Shown one piece after another: positions 59,901 through 64,000 of a stretch of 64,000 nt of DNA (its first letter is position 1; each line of letters opens with the position of its first letter). The notes beneath the pieces were generated by a model. It did no database searches. It had not been told where the DNA came from and worked only from the letters and a program-made list of their open reading frames with translations. The position numbers were made by a program, and so were the translations under genes. This DNA is from Litchfieldia salsa (lineage in GTDB: Bacteria > Bacillota > Bacilli > Bacillales > Bacillaceae_L): contig NZ_FNJU01000001.1 of NCBI RefSeq assembly GCF_900104555.1, forward strand, positions 248,001 to 312,000, read 5' to 3'.

Positions 59901-60101
59901 TAATTTTAATGATACTTCTTCATCAATTACTACTTCTTGTTCTTCACCATTATAGTGAATGAAATAATAACTAGATTCTTCAACGGAACCTGTTGTTTCT
60001 AAGTTTTCCGAAGCAAATCCAATACTTATGTTAGAAAGAAAAGATAAACTTATTAATAGAGTACTAATTAATAATACAAAGCTTTTTTGTACCATCTTCA
60101 A
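56919..60101 (-). CDS. Secreted N-acetylglucosaminidase with nine ChW repeats
   Basis: The 1060-residue protein has a signal peptide (residues 1-31), an acidic region about 32-225, nine ChW repeats (about 235-680) each with the GW core YGWL and SKRxEAI, two SH3b domains (VNLRTSPTT near 735; LSIRAEQNATSHIYGY near 805) and a C-terminal GH73-type glucosaminidase domain with AHTLLETGHGKSTL. The repeats come in three A-B-C triplets of about 140 residues. It likely cleaves peptidoglycan while ChW and SH3b modules bind the wall. TTG start lies 11 nt after AGGAGG. It is a paralog of the upstream gene. Confidence 0.88.
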   Translation of the reverse strand: MKMVQKSFVLLISTLLISLSFLSNISIGFASENLETTGSVEESSYYFIHYNGEEQEVVIDEEVSLKLSGWIDEDKSAVSSSVTDSNNQTIETSLQVSEGLNELYITESKSVYYRVTNSDTFSAEKVTPLELNEQLTVVEENDNGTSIEEKSTIDEYGTLIKSKELIYFFIDGIDQKTVITKEEYDSLNTVVEPTTEETTADVEAPATEETESQVEADSTPVQTQSVSATSVPSVVYSTHVQDYGWLPVVSDGKMSGTSGESKRMEAIKISLANSPYTGSVTYSTHVQTHGWLNPVSDGAMSGTSKESKRMEAIKINLTGDISQHYDIYYRVHAQDYGWLGWAKNGQNAGTQGLSKRLEALEIVLVPKGAAAPGSTSKPFVLDPSVSYTTHVQDYGWLSTVSDGKSSGTIGKSKRMEAVKISLKNTPYKGDITYRTHVESYGWMSNVYNGALSGTSGESKRMEAIQINLTGEMAVHYDIYYRAHAQTYGWLDWAKNGQSSGTQGLSKRLEAIEVVIVEKGGAAPGKTNNPLIMDPSVMYTTHVQGNGWLSQVSNGAMSGTLGESKRLEAIKITLKDLPYSGAVSYKTHVETYGWLNPVSNGALSGTYGEGKRLEAIQMNLTGEMAQHYDIYYRVHAQSYGWLDWAKNGQSAGTEAVSKRLEAIEIRLVAKGGNAPGPTAKPFIKPSLISATSTYNITLSEALAMQMKVSPQTDKYRNDPAYVSSQYLQMFNGGAITGSTVNLRTSPTTKATIAATVGKDTLFILLDKNVTGESVSGSTLWYKIKYDNKEMYVHSSLASSSLRVGQVTASTSLSIRAEQNATSHIYGYAKSGSLLHVLAEDSSGWYSIKLGAWRNAKASDVQAYLDPTTFINDEKQRLQFMNLTKSSDVPVGTLDQYLTGKGILAGQGQAFIDAGRIYGINEVYLMAHTLLETGHGKSTLANGVVYNGVKVYNMYGIGAYDSCPLDCGVKRAYEEGWDSPYKAIVGGAAFISDEYLRGNNWYKSVQNTLYEMRWNPEVMSTNKVAGHQYATDIGWAAKQINTMYEVYKMEPYTIYLEFPIYK

Positions 60102-60497
60102 TTTTTCTCAGACCTCCTATAAAAATAAAATAGAATAAACATATTATATAATTATTATAATAGTAGATGATCGAAAAGCTATAATTATAAAATCATATAA
60201 TAGTCCCTATCATTACAAAAAAGTTTCTTGTTCAACTATGTAATAGTTGCTGCAGTCAATTAAATAAAAGGCCAATAAACACGAACCACTCTCCTTATGC
60301 TTTAATAAAGTTAGATTGTTCCTAATCTATTAATTTCATAGATTAATTCTTTTAATTATAAACAAAAAATATAAAAAGGAATAGATGTAGATTGCACTAT
60401 TCTACATTTTTCGAGAATTTTCATAATTCAACATGATAATAAAAAAAGTAGAACAACTAGATTAGTTGTTCTACTCAGATAAGACTCTATTAAACTT
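60102..60497. other. Intergenic region between the two glucosaminidase genes
   Basis: Besides the ribosome site of the downstream gene and the terminator listed below, this AT-rich gap shows no gene. It must contain a promoter for the 1060-residue protein, but I see no convincing -35/-10 pair. Confidence 0.5.
60449..60475 (-). terminator. Terminator of the 895-residue glucosaminidase gene
   Basis: GTAGAACAACTA and TAGTTGTTCTAC are perfect arms with T-rich flanks, just beyond the stop at 60498. Confidence 0.85.
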
Positions 60498-63185
60498 TTA
60501 TTTATAAACAGGAATTTCGAGATAGATTGTATATGGTTCCAATTTGTATAGTTCATACATTGTGTTAACTTGTTTAGCAGCCCAGCCAATGTCTGTTGCA
60601 TATTGGTGTCCGGCTACTTTATTAGTAGACAACATTTCAGGATTCCAACGCATCTCATATAATGTGTTTTGAACGATATTATAACTGTTATTTCCACGTA
60701 AATATTTATCGCTGATAAAAGCAGCACCACCTACAATGGCTTGATATGGTGTGAACCAGCCTTTTTCATATGCTGTTTTTGCCCCACATTCAAGTGGACA
60801 TGCATCATATGCACCAATACCGTACATATTATACACCGTTTTACCATTATATAAGACTCCTTTGGCAAGTGTTGAAGTCCCATGTCCTGTTTCTAATAAT
60901 GTATGTGCCATTAAATAGACTTCATTAATGCCATAGATGTTACCCGCGTCGATAAATGCTTTTCCTTGATTAGCTAAGATCCCTTTTCCTGAAAGATATT
61001 TATCTAATGTCGAAACTGGTACATCACTAGGTTTTGTTAAATTCATGAATTGTAATCTTTGCTTTTCATCATTGATGAAATTAATTGGATTTAGAAAGGC
61101 TTGTACATCTGCAGCTTTTGCGTTACGCCAAGCACCAACACCTACTCTGAACCAACCAATTGGATCTTCCTCTAAGACAGTTAATAAGGTACCCTTCGGT
61201 GCGGAACCATACACATGACTCGTTGCATTCTTTTCCGCTCGAATCACTAGTTGATCTGCGGTAACTCTACCAACTCTTGAATGAATCTTCGAAAGACTAC
61301 TATGAACATATAGTACTTGACCTTTGTATTCAATCTTGTACCACAATGTACTATCAGAGAACACATCACCTGTCACATTTTTATCAAGTACGAGAAATGC
61401 TGTCCCTAATCCAACATTCACTGCGATATTATCATCGGAAGTTAAAATTGGAGATGTTCTTAAATTCACACTCGTTCCAGTTATTGAACCGCCGTCATAC
61501 ATCTCTAAATACTGACTACTTACATATCCAGGATCATTTCTGTATTTATCAGTCTGTGGAGCTGTAGAAGCTTTCATTTGCATATTTAACGCTTCATTTA
61601 ACGTAAGATTATAGTGAATATTAGTACTAATTAAGCTTGGTTTCACAAAAGGTCTAGTTGTAGCTCCTGGTGCAGTTCCGCCTTTTTCAACTAAAACAAT
61701 CTCAATCGCTTCTAAGCGTTTTGATAGTGCTTCAGTACCTGCAGATTGACCGTTCTTGGCCCAGTCTAACCAGCCATAAGTCTGTGCATGTACACGATAA
61801 TAGATATCGTAATACTTTGCCATTTCACCTGTTAAGCTTAGTTGAATGGCTTCCATCCTTTTACTTTCACCAGATGTACCAGATAAAGCACCGTTTGAAA
61901 CTGCATGTAACCAGCCATATTTTTCGATATGCGTTTTGTAAGTGATTGCACCGGAATACGGCAGATTTTTAAGTGAAATCTTGATCGCTTCCAAGCGTTT
62001 TGACTGTCCGGATGTTCCTGACATTTTGCCATCTGAAACTGGCTTTAACCAACCATATCCTTGGACATGTGTGGTATAAGAAACCGATGGATCCAATATA
62101 AATGCTTGATCAGTCGCCCCTGGAGCAGATGCTCCTTTTTGAACCAAAACGACTTCGATCGCTTCTAAGCGCTTCGATAGTCCTTGAGTACCAGCAGATT
62201 GGCCATTTTTTGCCCATCCTAACCAGCCATAGGTTTGTGCATGAACACGATAGTAAATATCATAATACTGAGCCATGTCACCTGTTAGGTTTATTTGGAT
62301 GGCTTCCATCCTTTTACTTTCACCAGAAGTACCTGATAATGCTCCATTTGACACAGGACTTAACCATCCATAGTTTTGAACATGTGTCTTATAGGTAATG
62401 TCCCCAGAATATGGACTATTCTTCAATGAAATTTTAATTGCTTCCATTCGTTTACTTTCGCCAGATGTACCTGACATTTTACCATCAGAAACTGTAGATA
62501 ACCAACCGTAGTTTTGTACATGTGTTGAATACACAACTGAAGGCATTGCAGTAGCTTTAATGGATTCAGTATCTACTGATGATTGATTTACAGCAGGAAC
62601 ACTGGTTGTTTCTTTAACCGCATTTATTACATCATATTCTTCACTTGTAATCATTATTTTTTGACTATTTTCATCTGTTACGTAATATACTAACTCATGA
62701 TTCTTAATTAATGTATCATATTGATCAATTGTATATTGTTCTTCAATCGACGTTCCATTTTCGTTCTTCTCTATTACAGTTGAGTGTTCATTTAACTCGA
62801 GTGATGTTACCAGTTCTGTTTTATATTCACCTGATACAATGACACGATAATAAATACTCATGTTTTCTGTAATTGGAAGTTCATTTAAACCTTGACTTAC
62901 TTGAAGGATTTTCTCTTCTTGGTCATTAGTTATCCCAGAAATAGCACCGCTGACAGTGGACTTAGCATCATCTGCCCATCCAGTAAGTAACAATTTTGTT
63001 TCTTCATTAAAGCCTATTTCTTGCTTTTCACCATTATAGTGAATAAGATAGTAACTAGACTCTGCGTTTGTTTCATTTGTTTGTGAGTTTTCTGATGCAT
63101 AACCCATTTGAATATTGGAAAGAAAAGATAAACTCATTAATAGTGAACAAATAAGTAGTGGAAAGATTTTTTGCACCATTTTCAA
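60498..63185 (-). CDS. Secreted N-acetylglucosaminidase with six ChW repeats
   Basis: The 895-residue protein has the same layout as its neighbour: signal peptide (1-31), an N-terminal region about 32-205, six ChW repeats in two A-B-C triplets, two SH3b domains (VNLRTSPILTSDD; LVIRAEKNATSHVYGS) and a GH73-type glucosaminidase domain (AHTLLETGHGTSTL). It lacks one triplet and part of the acidic Thr/Glu linker. TTG start follows AGGAGG by 12 nt. Tandem duplication is clear from the near identity of the C-terminal halves. Confidence 0.88.
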   Translation of the reverse strand: MKMVQKIFPLLICSLLMSLSFLSNIQMGYASENSQTNETNAESSYYLIHYNGEKQEIGFNEETKLLLTGWADDAKSTVSGAISGITNDQEEKILQVSQGLNELPITENMSIYYRVIVSGEYKTELVTSLELNEHSTVIEKNENGTSIEEQYTIDQYDTLIKNHELVYYVTDENSQKIMITSEEYDVINAVKETTSVPAVNQSSVDTESIKATAMPSVVYSTHVQNYGWLSTVSDGKMSGTSGESKRMEAIKISLKNSPYSGDITYKTHVQNYGWLSPVSNGALSGTSGESKRMEAIQINLTGDMAQYYDIYYRVHAQTYGWLGWAKNGQSAGTQGLSKRLEAIEVVLVQKGASAPGATDQAFILDPSVSYTTHVQGYGWLKPVSDGKMSGTSGQSKRLEAIKISLKNLPYSGAITYKTHIEKYGWLHAVSNGALSGTSGESKRMEAIQLSLTGEMAKYYDIYYRVHAQTYGWLDWAKNGQSAGTEALSKRLEAIEIVLVEKGGTAPGATTRPFVKPSLISTNIHYNLTLNEALNMQMKASTAPQTDKYRNDPGYVSSQYLEMYDGGSITGTSVNLRTSPILTSDDNIAVNVGLGTAFLVLDKNVTGDVFSDSTLWYKIEYKGQVLYVHSSLSKIHSRVGRVTADQLVIRAEKNATSHVYGSAPKGTLLTVLEEDPIGWFRVGVGAWRNAKAADVQAFLNPINFINDEKQRLQFMNLTKPSDVPVSTLDKYLSGKGILANQGKAFIDAGNIYGINEVYLMAHTLLETGHGTSTLAKGVLYNGKTVYNMYGIGAYDACPLECGAKTAYEKGWFTPYQAIVGGAAFISDKYLRGNNSYNIVQNTLYEMRWNPEMLSTNKVAGHQYATDIGWAAKQVNTMYELYKLEPYTIYLEIPVYK

Positions 63186-63444
63186 TTTTTCTTTAGCCCT
63201 CCTAATCTAATCATATATAATAGAAGTTAACGATTTTTTTAGTTGAAAATAAATTCATCCCTAAATCGAACTATTACTCTTGGATTATACTAAAGTAGCT
63301 AGTTCATGTATTCAGGTAATATATGAGAATTCAAGATTTGTAGGGTTTAAAAAAGTTTTTTTGATTTTAGAAGAAAAATATCGAAATTTGTCTTTTGCTA
63401 TAATAGAGGATGTGCTATTATAAAAAGTGCGATTGGAAAGCTCC
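63186..63444. other. Intergenic region upstream of the structured RNA candidate
   Basis: It holds the ribosome site of the 895-residue gene near 63200 and, on the plus strand, a perfect TATAAT at 63400-63405 that could start the structured RNA at about 63412. No ORF is seen. Confidence 0.5.
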
Positions 63445-63706
63445 TATTCGAAATATTGACTCTTTCCTAGCAGATAATTTTTGACCCCTTCCTTTTACAA
63501 GGAATGTGAAGGCCATACGGACAGCCAGGTCAAATGCCGATTGGCAACATTGTTGCCCTATTGATTGAGTTAGAAGCTCAAATTTTATAAGTTGGTTACT
63601 TTATAACCAGTGCATTGCACATCAACTTGTGAAACGGTCAATAAGAGTGGTAAAAGTAAATTATTTGCTATTTAGACTCTGATCCTTTTAAGGTATATTT
63701 CGAATA
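63445..63706 (+). ncRNA. Candidate structured RNA (unknown class)
   Basis: Perfect 12-nt ends TATTCGAAATAT and ATATTTCGAATA (63695-63706) close a 262-nt region. Inside, compatible helices are TTTGACC/GGTCAAA (63480-63534) around TTCCTT/AAGGAA; GGCAAC/GTTGCC (63543-63557); TATTGA/TCAATA (63559-63643) enclosing TTGAG/CTCAA and AAGTTG/CAACTT (63589-63628), which itself holds GTTA/TAAC and GTGC/GCAC. I recognise no known riboswitch class. A TATAAT lies at 63400 and a terminator at 63796. It could be an sRNA or the leader of the downstream gene. Confidence 0.5.
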
Positions 63707-63795
63707 TTGAAAAGCTCCTATAATAAGTCCTTTCATGTTTTTACATATTTTTGCCTGGACTTACTCATGCTATTTAATATTGAAAATTATATCTG

Positions 63796-63840
63796 AAGCA
63801 AGTGTGATACACGTGTATGCGTGTTTGCACTTGCTTTTTA
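63796..63840 (+). terminator. Terminator after the structured RNA candidate
   Basis: AAGCAAGTG and CACTTGCTT form a 9-bp stem, followed by TTTT. It lies about 100 bp before the gene at 63938, so it could be an attenuator or the end of an sRNA. Confidence 0.75.
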
Positions 63841-63937
63841 TTTTTCAGGAGTGATGACAGTCTCCTGTCAGACCTTCCACCATAGTTGAAGTGTTATGTA
63901 TGATTTAAAAAAATTCATTGAATGAGGGGATAACAAA

Positions 63938-64000
63938 ATGGGAAAAGCTCTTGTTATTGGTTGTGGTGGAGTGGCATCTGTAGCCATTCAAAAATGTGTT
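63938..64000 (+). CDS. Carboxynorspermidine/saccharopine dehydrogenase-like, N-terminus only
   Basis: The frame starts at ATG 63938 after GAGGGGATAA and runs off the window after 21 codons: MGKALVIGCGGVASVAIQKC. This is a Rossmann GxGGxAS start typical of carboxynorspermidine synthase (saccharopine dehydrogenase family), which acts in spermidine synthesis. The call rests on the N-terminus alone. Confidence 0.6.
   Translation, partial: MGKALVIGCGGVASVAIQKCV

Noticed and set aside
57000-62600. Regular DNA repeats suggesting CRISPR or a satellite array
   Set aside because: The periodicity comes from ChW protein repeats in open reading frames; there are no short palindromic repeats with unique spacers.

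Overview
The window is a low-GC Firmicutes chromosome segment, most likely a Bacillaceae plant-polysaccharide degrader. The evidence is B. subtilis-type neighbours (YfkAB, YurQ-YurR, YfiB-YfiC, YqkD, YwnF-like), strong AGGAGG ribosome sites with many TTG/GTG starts, cre and AraR-type operators, and a purine riboswitch. There are about 44 protein genes, one guanine riboswitch and two families of dispersed intergenic repeats. I saw no tRNA, rRNA, CRISPR array, transposase or phage module.

1-16 kb is a xylan locus. xylA and xylR are divergent around a 25-bp palindromic operator; a radical SAM gene (YfkAB) follows xylR. A long leftward operon follows: YesN/YesM-type two-component system, lipoprotein binding protein, two permeases, cytoplasmic GH10 xylanase, GH67 alpha-glucuronidase and GH8 exo-oligoxylanase. 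It matches the known aldouronate-utilization logic: import glucuronoxylan fragments and finish hydrolysis inside the cell. The response regulator appears to start at CTG.

16-33 kb is housekeeping or mixed: acetyltransferase, zinc-ribbon miniprotein, guanine riboswitch-xpt-permease, MATE pump, GIY-YIG protein, FAD oxidoreductase, heterodimeric ABC exporter, baeRF-like protein, PAS kinase, methyltransferase and streptomycin-kinase-like protein. Within it are two thioredoxin-fold genes, each interrupted by one in-frame TGA exactly at the first redox-active cysteine (FrnE/DsbA-like at 28236-28934; redoxin at 30435-31193). Both have a fitting bacterial SECIS-like hairpin downstream, so they are best read as selenoproteins. 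They also share a C-terminal CX4C tail.

33-41 kb is an arabino-oligosaccharide locus: GH51 arabinofuranosidase, binding protein, two permeases and AraR, with cre and AraR-like boxes. 41-49.9 kb holds a diguanylate cyclase, small membrane proteins, a C39-like protein, a YesL-like protein, a third ATPase-less sugar importer and a divergent AraC regulator with a near-perfect 30-bp palindrome between them. All three importers lack an ATPase gene, so a shared MsmX-type ATPase elsewhere is expected.

50-64 kb holds an HtrA protease, a secreted helical-repeat protein, a PAP2 phosphatase, a YqkD-like hydrolase, a DEAD-box helicase and two tandem paralogous secreted glucosaminidases built from ChW-repeat triplets (3x3 and 2x3). 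The right end has an intricately foldable ~260-nt RNA candidate and a terminator, just ahead of a truncated carboxynorspermidine dehydrogenase-like gene.
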